A stretch of DNA of 64,000 bases from Rhizophagus clarus (taxonomy: Eukaryota > Glomeromycota > Glomeromycetes > Glomerales > Glomeraceae): the NCBI GenBank assembly GCA_015698045.1, contig BLAL01000005.1, forward strand, positions 186,001 to 250,000. The letters are read 5' to 3'. This document shows positions 1 through 12,516 of this stretch, piece after piece. Numbering within the stretch: the stretch's first letter is position 1; each line of letters begins with the position of its first letter. The notes under the pieces were generated by a model. The model saw only the letters and a program-made list of their open reading frames with translations. It did no database searches and had not been told where the DNA came from. The position numbers and the translations under genes were made by a program.

Positions 1-540
1 TAAGATACCCGATTGATAGCTGATTGGTGACTGATTTGCCACCATTCGACCTGTGTTCATCTGACCTTGTGGGTGAAAAAAAGGGACGATTTGGTAATGT
101 TGATTGCTACTATATTCAAAGGCCAAGTCTAACTCTTCATTGTATCCATCTAGATGTAATCCCTCCAAGAATTTAGGCTTTCAGGGTGGAAATTTTTTAT
201 GTAATAAATCCTCAAATATATACCGGCATGTTCTTTCTGGTATATTAGGACAAATGTTGTACCATTTATAATTCTGTTTCATATTTTTATATGGCGCCTC
301 TCATTGATGACCCTTTTTACATAACCATAAATATGTATTAGGACTAACTTTACCTAAACATCGTCCTTCACGTCTCTGGGCATATGCCAGAGCTTTAGTA
401 TACATTTCATCTTGCATTTTATAGGTATAATAGAATATCATGTACAGAAATTTGCAGTAGTGATCATCAAGTATGGTCAGAAGAATCGATCTGGATATAT
501 GCAAATCCAGGTGCAAGTTCGAAAGTAAAATTAAACTTGG
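1..540 (-). pseudogene. Zinc-ribbon plus nuclease-like protein, C-terminal part, broken
   Basis: Read on the minus strand, 516-301 gives a treble-clef/zinc-ribbon half (GRCLGKVSPNTYLWLCKKGHQ). Continuing to the window edge gives ICPNIPERTCRYIFEDLL and then FLEGLHLDGYNEELDLAFEY...QHY. This order, a CxxGH zinc ribbon followed by a 'LDGY...LAFEY...QHY' nuclease-like core, is a repeat-rich protein family I associate with Rhizophagus and some giant viruses. The E/Y/QHY block resembles homing-endonuclease or Vsr-like PD-(D/E)XK folds (inference). In-frame stops lie right after KKGHQ, where the family has W, and after KKFPP, so this copy is dead. It is also cut by the window start, so its C-terminus is not visible. 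Confidence 0.6.
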
Positions 541-912
541 CTACTACTATTGCATAAGTAAAAAATAAATATCACCAGTATTCTTAGTAGGAAGTGGCAA
601 TTTCAGTTAAGAGTACTTGATAATACAGCTCACAATCTTGTCTATATATTCACCATCCCTTTCTTTTTATGTATTATTGATATTATCAAGTAGATCGATA
701 TCTTTTAGCAATTTTTTCGTTTGCTTATAAAGATTTTGCCATTGTACATGAAATTTATTTTGTAAAACAGAAGACTTAATAAGATAGGAAAGAATTCTTG
801 TAAGATTATTTATATGGGATTTAATTACTGCATGAACGTTTGCAATTTCTTCTCCTGCTGTAATCCAATCATAACACGAAGTATAGAGAACTGTATAAAT
901 ACGGGATATTTC
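541..912. other. Intergenic, no gene seen
   Basis: Short stop-rich frames on both strands and moderate AT content. It may contain decayed coding sequence joining the two neighbouring pseudogenes, but nothing can be named. Confidence 0.5.
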
Positions 913-1140
913 TTATTCACTACAGTCTAGCCGATATTTGATAAAATCAAGATCTTCACAAAATTCCTTTTCTTTTAGCTTTAAAATAACTCGAAATGCT
1001 TCAGAATTCCATTGATGATTCACAGTAAGACAGGAATATAGTATATCTTCAATCTTGAGATTACTAAAAATTAATTCAAGCAGTTCAGAACAAACAAGTG
1101 GGCCAGGCTCCGGGGATTTCTTTTTTTGCGCAAGAAGCAT
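913..1140 (-). pseudogene. F-box domain fragment
   Basis: A 75-residue frame carries an F-box-like pattern: CSELLELIFSNLKIEDILYS, then a CLTVNHQWNSEA segment, matching the usual 'L..I...L...D...CLLVN..W...A' spacing also seen in the intact F-box genes at 10.9 and 12.5 kb. Only the F-box survives; it stops just after FIKYRLDCSE, with none of the leucine-rich repeats that normally follow. Most likely a truncated F-box gene. A very short functional protein is possible but less likely, since flanking DNA has no exon-like continuation. Confidence 0.45.
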
Positions 1141-1593
1141 AGATTATATGCAAGAAGCAAGTATAAAATTACATAGAAAACTGTAAATCTTCAAAATAAA
1201 AAATGTAATATGTATGGCTCAAAAACGAAATAAAAAAGTATATGCCATTCTGGCCTCTAAACAGATTACTAGCATGAACATGCAATAAATATATAAAGTA
1301 ATACCCAAAAGCAATCGATGTAAAGATATCCTGAAGTAGTAAATATGCAGGAACAAGAGCTAGAAGGCAAAAACAAGCAAGTTTATGATAACCCACTCAA
1401 GCAGAATTATATATAGGAAAGAAAAGAGAAATTTCACTTGAGTGGCCTACCACTGATAGGCAGGAAAGAGACCAGGAAGGTAGAAAGGTTCAGGAGAATA
1501 CACGAAAAAAAGTATGAAAGCGATATAGTCTGAACCAATTCGACACTCCGCATGAGCATCACACAGCAATCAGAAAGAGCATATAAGGGGCGG
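1141..1593. other. Intergenic, no gene seen
   Basis: Only short hydrophobic AT-driven frames are present; none shows a domain pattern or splice logic. Confidence 0.45.
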
Positions 1594-1882
1594 GATTGCA
1601 AGAATGGGCATAAATTCGGCACTTCATGCCTCATCCTCGCCAATCAAAAGGGTTATGAAAGGCAGGATTGCGCATCTGGATTACCAATTTGGCACTTCGT
1701 GCCTCATTCCTGGCAATCAAAAGGATCACGAAAGGTGGGATTGCAAATCTGGGCTACTAATTCGGCACTTTATGCCTCAACCTGGCAATCAAAAAGTAAG
1801 TGAATGGATTGCAGAACATCTTCGGCAAATAGATGAATTGCAAATTCGGCACTTTGTGCCTCATCTGGCAATCAAGAAATGG
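1594..1882. repeat. Tandem minisatellite, about 72-bp unit, four copies
   Basis: Four diverged head-to-tail units start near 1594, 1665, 1738 and 1806 (spacing 71, 73 and 68). Each begins GGATTGC or GATTGC, has the core TTCGGCACTT.TGCCTCA, and ends with TGGCAATCAAAA. The open frames across it are repeat-driven and not credible genes. It is more GC-rich than its surroundings. Confidence 0.8.
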
Positions 1883-2278
1883 TAATTGAGAGGGAAGCAA
1901 CTATGTGAGGGTGTTCCAGCACTAAAACAGTATCACGTGACTGGCACAGTAAGGCGCAGTATAGATTCGCTTAATTTTGCTTAACACTATAATCCATATT
2001 TTTTGCCTAAACTTCAGGATCACAAATTTACTGTGCCACCCGATCACAACATGATTATTTGCAATCAATATCGGCCTAGCATCTTGGTCATAAAAAAGAC
2101 ACAAAGCATTAAAATCAAGTGGATAACTATAAGGCAATAAAAAGGCCACAGAGTAATGAAAACAAACAAATATTAACTTGATTATAAAAAGGCCACAGAA
2201 CACTGAAAATAATAAGTAGGTAACATTATAACCATAAGTAGGTAAAATTATAGCCATAAGTAGGTAACATTATATCAC
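1883..2278. repeat. Short direct repeats
   Basis: AAAAAGGCCACAGA occurs twice (near 2136 and 2186). A roughly 24-bp unit with AAGTAGGTAA.ATTATA.CC follows about three times at 2212-2278. No gene is seen. Confidence 0.55.
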
Positions 2279-2314
2279 AAGTAGCAAACACTCTTATAAG
2301 AGTATTTGCTACTT
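2279..2314. repeat. Near-perfect 18-bp palindrome
   Basis: The arm AAGTAGCAAACACTCTTA is followed directly by its reverse complement with one mismatch. It directly abuts the 24-bp direct repeats, whose AAGTAG start it shares. It could be a cruciform-forming site or the remnant end of a small foldback element. Confidence 0.6.
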
Positions 2315-2428
2315 AAATAAAGAAACATTAAATTTATAATATATAATTTTATTTATTTAAATAATTCGTATTATTTATAATATCCATAATAATAATGTTC
2401 AAATTATTTGGTTATAGTATGATTTTAC

Positions 2429-3382
2429 AAATGCCATTTTTTCAAATATACTTTTTTTTGAAGTTAATTTTTCAAATACCAATTTTCTAAATTGGATAAT
2501 TTTACAAAATATATAATATTTTGAATCCCAATATCCAAATTTCAATATCTCAAATTAGACCATTTCATACAATATTCTGAATACTAATATCTCAAATACC
2601 AATATCCTAAATCTCTACTATCCTGAATTTTAATATTCTGAATCTTTTAAACATTATATTGAAAATATACAACTTAGTTAATATAATTAATATAATTAAT
2701 TATTTAATATAGCATATTAATTAAATATAATGTATATATAAAATAAAGTATTTTATATATAATATGTTCAAGATATTATCTAGTAAAGATTAATAATATT
2801 AATAATGATTAACTATTAATTATTTTACAGATTAGTTTGTTATTTATTACAATTTTTAGATTTTAGATTAGTTTAATTTATAGTTTTTATTATTTTTGAT
2901 AATTGTTTAATTTTTTTTTTTTATTTTCTTTTTCATTTTATTTTATTTTAATATTTCTAATTATTGTATTAGATAAATTTTACTTGAAAAATAATGATTT
3001 ATATATATAGATATACATTTTATATTTAAGTTATATTACTAAATGAATATTATTTTATCTTTGGTATTCATAATAAAAAATTAAAAAAAAAAAAATATGT
3101 TTAAGATATTAAGGATTTAGAATATTAAAGATTTGGAATATTAGAATTTGGAATATTAAAAATTCAGAATATTAGAATTTGAGATATTGAAAATTTAAAA
3201 TATTAGCATTCAAAATATTAGTATTTAGGATATTAGTATTTGAAATATTGTATATTTTGGAAAATGATCTAATTCAGAAAATTGAAAATTCAGAAAATTG
3301 AAATTCAGGAAATAGTTCAGTTTAGGAAATTGGTATTTGAAAAATTGACTTTAAGAAAAGGTATATTTGAAAAAATGGCATT
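2429..3382. mobile_element. Foldback/MITE-like element with long repeat-rich inverted arms
   Basis: The left arm (about 2429-2655) and right arm (about 3097-3382) are reverse complements: both start with ATGCCATTTTTTCAAATATA and continue through runs of a roughly 12-bp AATATTCTGAAT-type motif. The right arm carries more copies, so the arms differ in length. The spacer (2656-3096) is AT-only and has no coding frame. Family unknown; mobilisation in trans by a TIR transposase is inferred. No clear target duplication was found, because flanks are low complexity. Confidence 0.65.
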
Positions 3383-5759
3383 CAAGAAATTATCTAATAT
3401 TAAAATTATTTATATTATTTATATTATCTATATTATTTATAGATAACATAAGTTTTTACAATAAAAAGGTATGAAACTTAAAAAAATTTTTAAATTTACT
3501 TTATATGCTAATTATGTTTTTTATATTAGAATAAATATAAATTTAATATTAATTAAGTTTTTATTTTTTTTTAAGTTTTATATCTTTTTATTACAAAGAC
3601 CCCACATAAATATAGATAATCTATTTTATTTTTTTAAAAATTGGTTGTATCCAAACTTAATTTTTATATAAATTATAGATATTAAACTTTTATTATAAAT
3701 ATATATCCATAGATACATAAATACACAAATTCAAATTTTAAAAAAAAAACAAACAAAAAAATCTGCAAAAATTAATTGAATATATTAAAATAATAAATTA
3801 TAAAAATCAATCAAATGACATTATTCAAGTTATATTATTTCTCTCTAGTTAAAATTAGTTATAATTTTAAAAAAAATAATAATAAATTAATTTTATTTTT
3901 TTTTGTAATATATTTATAGGTTTATTAATTATATTAATTTAATATAATTAATTTAAAATCATTTATCATTTTAAATGAAATTCTATTAATGTACTGCTAA
4001 TTAACTTTTTTTTTATATAAGTAAATTATACTTAAAGCAAATTATCTTAAAGATAATATAATTTTTATAATTTATAAAAGTAAATAATAATAAAAAAAAG
4101 GAAAAAAAAAATATAATAATAATAAATTAATATATAACATAATATTTACAATTTAAAATTATATTATTAAAAAAAAGGAGAATTAACTACATTTCTCACT
4201 TGCAGATCATTTAGCCATTTTTTCAGCAGAAGATCGCTAAAAAAAAACTTGAGCTTTTAGTTTCATGAGCTTTTTTCAAGTAATGTTTTCTTTTTATGAG
4301 ATCTAGTTATATCTTTTAATACTCATTTGATTTAAAAATACCAAATTTTAGTAGAACTACTAACTTAGTATGAACTTCACCAAGAAAATAGTTTATGACT
4401 GCAAATTTCAGATTTCCTTCATATTTCTAAAGACTTTTATAAGATTAGCATCTGGGTTGTCTGGTTTTAAATACCCTAAAAGAGAGGTTTCTCATCAGTA
4501 CTATTTATTTTAAAAATGATAAGATAGACAAAGCAAAATTGTTAGTTAAAACTTTGTTTATGATTAGGAGTGACGCTTGCTTTTTCTTGATTAAGAATCA
4601 TTTAAAAGAATGTAAAAGTGGTGGTTATAGTGTTTTATTTCTTTTCCCAGTTTTTCTTTTGATTTTCTAGAAGTATTAATAACTTTCTGTTAGTTTTTAT
4701 TTCTTACTTGTCAATATTTTAGCCATTAATCTCTTTTTCTATTTTAGTTTTAAAGGACTGGGTGTATTGAAATATTGATCAGTATTTTGATAGTTTGGTG
4801 TAATTTTTTTTTTAGGGTTTTGTTTATTGATCTAATTAAGGGAAGGGAATTTGGTTGGATGATTTGTTTTAATTTTGCTAATACATGTTGATTTCTAGTT
4901 AGACTGGTCAAAGTCATGTAAAAAATGTGATACCAATTACTTTTAATTTTACTCTTAGTGTATCTGTGCTAGTCAAAGGTTAAATACTAGTTAATTTTGG
5001 CTCCTTTTAGATTTAGCCTTAGCATTGTGCTTACATGCCACTTAGATAAGATGATAATTGCTTAATCATGTTATATCTTGTGAGGATCATGAGGAAAAGT
5101 AGGATTTCTTGTATATGTATTACTCCTACATTGGTATATGGTAATACTAACCACTTGGAAAAGTTATAAGTTACATTTGATCTTGCTGATTTTGATCAAG
5201 TGGACTTATTTAATAAGTCCATATAGGATAGAGTGAGTTGTAGTTGTTTATTAGATGGCTCTATCTTATCTGTTAATTAGCTGCATTTTTTGGATTATCT
5301 TTTTTGCCTTTTTTTTCTTAATAAAACAGCCAAGCATGACCTTTAACTATAAAAGAAAAAAAAAAAAAAAAACTACTAAAAAAAAAAAAAATAAGTTAAA
5401 ATTATTAATAAAAAACTAATTTTTTATAATAATTTATTTTATAAATAAATAAGAATTTATATAATTATTTTTAAATTATATATTTATATATATATTTTTT
5501 TTAAAATTTTTTAAAAATATTTTCATAGTCAACTTCCTCTAAATGTACTTTTTTAAATGTATGTACTATGTATTTTCTTTCTAAATATACTTTTTTTACT
5601 CAGTTCTGAGTATATAAAGATTATATAAAATTTCTCTTTTTAAATGCAAAATACACATTTTTTCAAATTTTCACTATAATTTCAAGAAAAGTATACTTAG
5701 AACGGCCTGTATGACTTTGCAATATAATTACTTTTTGATAACAGATAAGGAAATAATGT
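3383..5759. other. Gene-free AT-rich DNA; possible retroposed segment 4190-5390
   Basis: From 3383 to 4185 the DNA is almost pure A/T. From about 4190 to 5340 composition shifts to visibly higher GC with no frame above 60 codons. This block ends with AATAAAA (5321) and then A-tracts at 5351-5391, the look of a retroposed transcript or SINE/LINE 3' end. No family was recognised. Low-complexity AT sequence resumes up to 5520, and 5520-5759 is the 3' flank of the next gene. Confidence 0.4.
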
Positions 5760-8668
5760 TCACAACATAAATTGCTTATTTCGTTTCTGGTCTGGTGAGT
5801 TTACAATTTTTGGTTTCTTAACCAACTTACTTTCCGCTGATTTCTCTAAGTCCCTCTTTCTGGTAATTAACTGCACCTTCTTCCGACTGAGTTCGCATAG
5901 CATATTCTTCGTTTCATCCAGCTTCTTCTTGTATTCCTTCAATACAAGGTAACAAAGTTCCAAGTTATAAAGGTCCTCACGAGAAGATGGGAGGAAAGCC
6001 TCGTACATTAGGACCAAATGAAATAGACCACCAGTAGCGGCAAAAGCATACACTCTAATCTTGCGACCTAATTTCCATTTTGATTTAGCATTTATACGCT
6101 TATAGTGATTGTTTGCATCTTTAACTTATAATACTTACCAACCACTGTAAGACCCCACCAGACCAATTTACTCACATCTATGCTCATCAATTGATCTCTA
6201 GCAATCGCCCATAGGTCCCGGAGTTCTAATCCTAATTTAAGGGTATCATCCCACTCTTTAGATCGTAAGCACCGTGGGAGACCACCAGAAACCTCTAAAC
6301 AGCCGATAACTGGAATCCAACTAAGGTTCTGGTATTCAATCATCGCATCAACCTTAAATCCAATTCGTGCACGTTCGTTTGGGTCTCTCTCTTTATTTCG
6401 GCGTATGGCTGTCGCTTCTAGTGATTGTTCGCCGCTAAACAATGTTGATGATAGCACATTTTGTGCGAAAACGAGGTAATTTATATTTGTACAAGTAATT
6501 TACTTACTATTTCACCCAAAAATACCCGTCTTTTCCTATTGTTGCATCTAGTAAAGGGACGACATTACGAAACGTGTGCTCAGCTTCAGGTAAATCGTTC
6601 TTCCTGATCATTGTTATGGAATCAAGGCTAGAGAAGGTACACAGCCATTAGATTATTTATCCGTAATGTAACAAATTATACATATACACTTACATGCGAC
6701 TGAAAAGCTTTCGGAAGGTTTTTTCCGCTTCTGTCACTGCTGGAACGTCATCAACATCTTCCGCCTACAAATAAAAAAATTCTAACATACGCGTTTTATT
6801 GTTTTCAAACAAAAAATTATTGATTACCTCCAGGAGTTCGTCAATGAATTTCGATTCCTCTTCAGTTAGTTTTGGGACACAAAAACGCATCTTGGGAAGC
6901 GCACTCAACATTTGAGGAAAAACATCAGACAATAACTTTGACGTTGGGCTATGAAAGCCAGAGTGATCGATCAGATAATAATAAAGGGGACTGAAAAAAA
7001 CTATTAAATTTTTACAATGTCGTGAATACAACTATAAGACGCAAAAATAAAAGAAACTCACTCAAAAGCATATTTTGTCTTTTTTAGTTGTTTACGGTAC
7101 GCTTCTACCTTCCGCATTACATCATCCCACTCTAGACCTTCTGAATTATTCTCGACGATGCGAACAACAGATGGTTCTTGAAGGTCTAAACCCATCTCAT
7201 TTTCTCCAATCTCTTCACAAGTCTCGGGAAGATCCATTTCATCATTAGTGTTTACATCCGAAGGATCCTCTTCGTGTTGTGAACTTTGCTGTTGATCGAT
7301 GTGAATATTGCTTTCGGTCTCTTCGGTCTCTTGAATCTTGTTGGGAGATTAAAAATTAGTGAGGATTTAATTGGCATAATGTATTTTCAAGAACAGAACC
7401 GCACCTCTGTACAGCTACCCTCATTATTGTCCTTGATATCAGTTGGAATGAACTGGATAGACTGCCCAGTTAATTGAGGGGAAGGAGAGGATGGTGACTC
7501 ATTTGACTTCAACTTTGTGTTTTTAGATGACGATAATATAAGAAAAAACACTAATTAATTTTAAAAAATTTGGAACTTCAACGATAGACAATTAATATAA
7601 TTATTTTACTTTTTTACGTCTTACTGGAATAAGCTCAAATTCATCCACCTCCACTGATTCCTCACTAAAAACACATGCGAAGAATTTAATGTCAAATTTG
7701 CAAATTATAAAAAGTAATACATAAAGTAAACCTACGAAGGAATATATTCGGATGAGGAATCTACCCAAGTCGGAGTATACTCAGATGACCGTGTAGTCGG
7801 AGTATAATCAGATGAGGAATCTAATTTTGTAGTCTGTTCGCCTGATTTCAAGCCGACTACTGGGCTGTTTCCCGCCGGGAGCAAAAATAGAAGATTTTGC
7901 TGATGTATTTCATTTGTTGTTTTGATTGCATTCACAACTCCGTCAGTTGTCGCTCTAGCGGATTGTAACATCCCTTCAGCCTTGCATCAGATCAGAATCA
8001 AAAAACTCATTTTTTTTTTTATTTTTTTGCAACCATATATATATAACAATGCAATAGTACAATCCACTTACCCGTGCGATCTCGATCTGATTCTTCAGTT
8101 CCCTTTGATGTTCTACCCCTTTCCAAAAGACGGCAACGTTTGGGTCAGACATTTGGTTCTAGATAATACCAGAAAAATATAAACAGATAAGTTAGACTTT
8201 CCATGACGACCTAGAAGGTCATCAACAAGACATCTAGAAGGTGCCCTGCCTAGTCATGGCTGATACGTTAACAAGAGCATCTAAAAGGTGCCCTTTAATT
8301 TCTTTTCACCACAACGACCTAGAAGGTCGTCAACAAAGCATCTAGAAGGTGCCCTGCCTAGTCATGGCGAATGCACCTACCTTCAAAGTGTGAAGCAACT
8401 TGCTAGCCCGTTCCATTTGTTCAACATTAAAACAGCTCTCTTTGTTATTTGCAATTGTTTCCAGATTTTTCTTAAGCCAGGTATTCTCTTTATGAAAAAT
8501 ATTACTAAAATTACTTTGTCGTTTTCGAAATTCGTAATATCCGTGAATTGACCAAGAATTAGGTGGCGCGTTGAAATATGTGAGATTTATAGTTTTGGGA
8601 TCCATACTTTTAAGTATTGGTTTAACGCGAAAAGATAATTGAGATTTCACGCGTTCCAAGTCACACAA
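5760..8668 (-). CDS. 671-residue protein, possible PD-(D/E)XK nuclease-like core
   Basis: Eleven exons read through with exact phases: 8668-8381, 8158-8072, 7980-7736, 7664-7610, 7512-7405, 7336-7062, 6990-6828, 6764-6694, 6627-6508, 6434-6139, 6067-5760 (2016 nt). Nearly all introns are GTAAG/GTAGG...AG. The start is the first ATG (MCDLERVKSQL); MDPKT 20 codons later is an alternative. Order: N-terminal helix-rich part, an S/T-rich linker with SSEYTP repeats, an acidic region (about 200-330), a conserved YYLIDHSG...LPKMRF block (about 350), then GFKVDAMIEY (about 496) and GCLEVSGG (about 517). The D...E-V-x-GG spacing resembles PD-(D/E)XK folds, as in some Crinkler-type effectors; this is inference. 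The C-terminus (about 600-671) is a likely basic coiled coil. No signal peptide is seen. I recall it as a large Glomeromycotina family without a name. Confidence 0.75.
8206..8366. repeat. Direct duplication inside intron 1
   Basis: A roughly 53-bp block beginning ACGACCTAGAAGGTC and ending GCCCTGCCTAGTCATGG is present at 8206 and again at 8314, 108 bp apart, within the first intron (8159-8380) of the nuclease-like gene. A third, weaker partial copy (GCATCTAAAAGGTGCCC) lies between. Explains the unusually long intron 1. Confidence 0.7.
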
Positions 8669-10925
8669 AAATACACATCATATGTGGTGAGTCACATGAC
8701 TCTGATCGTTGTTATCATATTTCGTAAGAATACGGCTGTCAGGCGCAAATCCAAGAAAATAGAGGGAAAAGTTAATTAAGAAATGCTTCTGATAAAACAT
8801 TCTTCAATTCTTTTTGTAAAAATGCTAGTTTACTTAAACATGGATATGGCTTATAATACCTATGGTGTTTTTCTTATATATTGATCTTTCATTTTGGCAT
8901 TCTTGGATTTTGACCATGCTTTACTTTTACGATATAATTTGATCTTTTTGTTTTTTTTTATAATGATACTTGTTTTAATAAATTTTATTGTTAATAAAAT
9001 TTTCAATAAATTGTAATTATTAGCCGATTAAAATTAACTTGAATCACGTAATCCTGGGCGTCAACCCTTTAATTTATATATATTTTTTATTGATTAATAC
9101 TATAAAATAGTATAGATGAAGAAAAAATTTTTAATATAAAATTTTATATGCTTTTTCACTACAAGTGTATATATAAAAATAATATATAAAAAAAATAATA
9201 TTATTAGATATTGCTTTTTAAGTTACAAAGCTATAGATAATATACTTTTTATACTGATAGTTTGTTTGTAAAGTATATTCATGATAATTTTTACTATAAT
9301 TATAAATTCTAGCACATTTGGCCTTATCATGAATTTTGACCAATAAAATTGTATTCACATCAATCACATGACATGATATGTGAAAAGTTTTTTCGTAATA
9401 CACTTTTATTACCTAGTATAGACTTTTAGTTCTTGCGCCATATAATGAATGTTAAACGTTAGAATTATTCTCAATTCCAAATTTAAAAAAGGTTTATAGC
9501 CGGTATAACCACGAAGGTGGAGAATTCTCATTTAACACACTAAAATAATTCATCTCGTTTGATTTGTTAAAGATCACGCATTACTAAAATCAACGAGTTT
9601 CATTGATTAATACGTATAAGGTAATGAAATGAATGGAATTATTACTATTATATAATTTTTGAATGAATTTATAATATAATTCGTTCATTCTCTTTCAAAA
9701 TGCAAATAAAAATATAGCAAAATCGCATATTTTAATAGTAAAAATGTAATAAAATATAATTAGTTATATATAACACAAATCATTTAATAATTAAAGATGT
9801 AATTACATATAAGGAAAACAAATCATTCTTTTTATAAAAATTTCGTCATGTGAATAATCATTATCAGTATACAAATAGGTATAATCAATCATCACTACGA
9901 AAATAATGACTTTGTTTGTTCCTTAATTGTAATTACCCCATTCAGTTTGACCATATATAGTTATGAATATATATGCTTGTAAACACTTTTTGATAAATTT
10001 AAACCAGTGTGTCACTACGTGATATTTTTGGCCAATCATTTACCTGAGATCACGGGATTGTTAATATGTTCAATTCCTGGATCGGATTTAAATTTTTTAA
10101 ATGAATTATAAGTCTTTCCGTTTGTGCGTTATTAATATATATCCTATTGAAATTATAGTTTAATGTTGCCAAAACATAAGATCATACATGTATGTATACA
10201 TGGGGTGTGGCCCATACAGTACATATAATTATTTATAATATTACATGTAAAAAATTCTACTATTAGAATTAATATTCTATATAATCTTTTTTTAATAACC
10301 ATGCATATTGTTCATATAAAATTTTTTTAATATAGTAAAAACGATTCTAATTTTTATTGTTATCTATTAGTAACAAGATAAACAATCATGCACTTCAATC
10401 TATGAATAAAATCTAATCAATTTTATAAATATTATTGTATAATAAATAATAATAAAAGATAAAGTCGATTCTAACGATTCTAATACAAACAAGATGTTAC
10501 CTAAAAAATAATAAGAGAAGAATGCGTGATTAAATATACTTAAAATGCCTAGAATAAAATTACTAACATTTTAAGTGTATGTTATCGTCGTTACACGAAG
10601 TGCTAAAATTATTTGTTTTTTTTTCATTCTATCATGACTCCGATTTTTATGCCTTAACAGTTATGTTATATTATATCATGATCGGATTATTGCATTTATG
10701 TAAAAGAAAAAAAAAATATTCATCACATGTTCCACATATTCATTAAAGATAGCATAATTTTGACCATGATTTGCAAATGATACAGTAAAGTCTTGTCAGA
10801 ATGTAATCTAACCAATCAAATACAAAAAAAAATAATATTTATTATATATGAAATGACCATTTTTTTTTTATTTTCCAACATTTATTTTATTTTAAAACAT
10901 TTCATTTTTCTTTTTAAAAACAAAA
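8669..10925. other. Long AT-rich intergenic region
   Basis: Contains the presumed promoter of the minus-strand nuclease-like gene and, on its right side, that of the first F-box gene. Mostly A/T with scattered short palindromes; a Myc-like CACGTAGT...GATCACG patch occurs near 10015-10060. No coding frame or RNA gene was recognised. Confidence 0.5.
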
Positions 10926-12011
10926 ATGTCTCATCAACTTCCTATTGATTGTATCAATGAAATATTCGAATATTTAGATGATGATAAAATTAATTTACGT
11001 TCATGTTTATTAGTCAATCGTTCATGGTGTAAAAGTGCGGTTAGAATTTTATGGAGGAATATTTGGAATTTTCGATATAGCATAGATTATATGCCATATC
11101 GAACTCATGTACCATTCGCAATTATTAGTACTCTAATCTCTTGTCTTCCTGACGAATCAAAAGATTTTTTAAATAAAAATGGAATATTTATTTCAACATC
11201 CACTCCAAAATCACCATTGTTTAATTATGCTTCATTTATGAAAGTTCTTTCGATTAGTAAATTTGATGAAATGATTCAACATTTTCTTAAGAATAAGAAA
11301 TCCTTTAATTCGTTAAGTTTAGATTATAATAAACATATAATAGCACAAGAAATTATTAAAATGTTTATGATTCAAATACCTTCTTTAAAAAAATTATATT
11401 ATTGGAATAATTTTACAAATATTCCATTTAATATACATTTTACTTATTTTAATGGAGCAAGAGATTGTTTGATTGATCTTTCAGAATTATGTTGTAGTTC
11501 GGATGTTTATCCAGAATTTTTTTATCAATTATCTCAAATATGTCATAAATTACAATCACTTACAATAGAATTTCGAGATTCAATTTCAAATGGTTTGGCA
11601 GATTTCATTTCTGTACAAAGGAATTTAAAAGATTTAAATTTATTATCTTTTGGAACAAAAGATTGGACTGATCTTATACCTCCTTTAAGAAAACTTTCTA
11701 ACACTTTAATTAAATTAAATGTACATGGAGGAGAGAATGATGTACCAATGTTATTTATTACTTCTTATTCAAATTTACAAGAACTTACTTTAATTGGTCA
11801 AATTTCTTTTGAGGAATTACAATATGCTAATTTACCAGAATTAAAAATTTTAAAAATTCCTGCTGAACGTCCAAAAGATGAAATTTTGATAAAATTTCTT
11901 GAAAATAATGGAAAGAATTTAAGAGAATTAAATATAGATGGTATTAACAGTTCATTAAGAGAATCTATAATTCGATTTTGTCCAAATCTTAAAAGACTTA
12001 TTAGTGGATGA
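10926..12011 (+). CDS. F-box / leucine-rich-repeat protein, short paralogue
   Basis: Single-exon 361-residue frame. Residues 4-45 are an F-box (LPIDCINEIFEYLDDDKINL, then RSCLLVNRSWCKSAVRILW), the Skp1-binding surface of SCF ubiquitin ligases. The rest is a run of irregular leucine-rich repeats ('L..L.L......L..L'), the likely substrate-recognition part. It is a tandem paralogue of the gene 500 bp downstream, with most residues shared position by position, but ends at FCPNLKRLISG, about 130 residues earlier. The truncated C-terminus lacks the last repeats, so altered or lost substrate binding is possible. Expanded F-box families of this type are typical of Rhizophagus. The substrate is unknown. 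Confidence 0.85.
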   Translation: MSHQLPIDCINEIFEYLDDDKINLRSCLLVNRSWCKSAVRILWRNIWNFRYSIDYMPYRTHVPFAIISTLISCLPDESKDFLNKNGIFISTSTPKSPLFNYASFMKVLSISKFDEMIQHFLKNKKSFNSLSLDYNKHIIAQEIIKMFMIQIPSLKKLYYWNNFTNIPFNIHFTYFNGARDCLIDLSELCCSSDVYPEFFYQLSQICHKLQSLTIEFRDSISNGLADFISVQRNLKDLNLLSFGTKDWTDLIPPLRKLSNTLIKLNVHGGENDVPMLFITSYSNLQELTLIGQISFEELQYANLPELKILKIPAERPKDEILIKFLENNGKNLRELNIDGINSSLRESIIRFCPNLKRLISG

Positions 12012-12516
12012 TTGAACCTAATTCTCGAAGAAAATTTTTGAGATTTTGTGTTACAATTTAGATGTTTTACAATTTGTATTTCAATATTTGATCAGAAGTT
12101 AAAACTTAGCATATTTTCATCCCTGTAAAAAAAAACTGAAAATTTTGAAAAAATAGTAATTATCAAATAAAATTAGGCGCGAATAACATTGTTTAAATGA
12201 TTTTGACAACTATTTAACCCTAAAAGATTAATTCGGATGGATATTGGATCTGAATTCTCCGAAAAGGTGAGCAAAGTGACACAATTTTCTTACGTTATCC
12301 TGAAAAGTTTATTGCGTCATTCCTTTATTTTACTAATTTTTTTTTCGTTTTTCCCGAGAAAAATGTTAATTGAATCAATAAAACGTCATACCTCAATTGT
12401 TGTTATTGTGGCTAATAAATTTGACTATCATTTTATTTTTCGAAGTTATGCTGCAAAAACAATCTCACTTTTTAAAAACTTTCTTGGAATATTCCTATTA
12501 AAAATAAAACCAAAAG
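12012..12516. other. Spacer between the two F-box paralogues
   Basis: No trace of the missing 130 C-terminal codons of the upstream gene was seen by eye. It presumably holds the terminator of the first and the promoter of the second F-box gene. Confidence 0.5.

Noticed and set aside
1552-1885. Two overlapping plus-strand frames (83 and 93 codons)
   Set aside because: They are just the tandem minisatellite read in two frames.
3471-3671. 66-codon frame rich in F, I, Y, N
   Set aside because: Composition equals AT-rich random sequence; no start context or domain.
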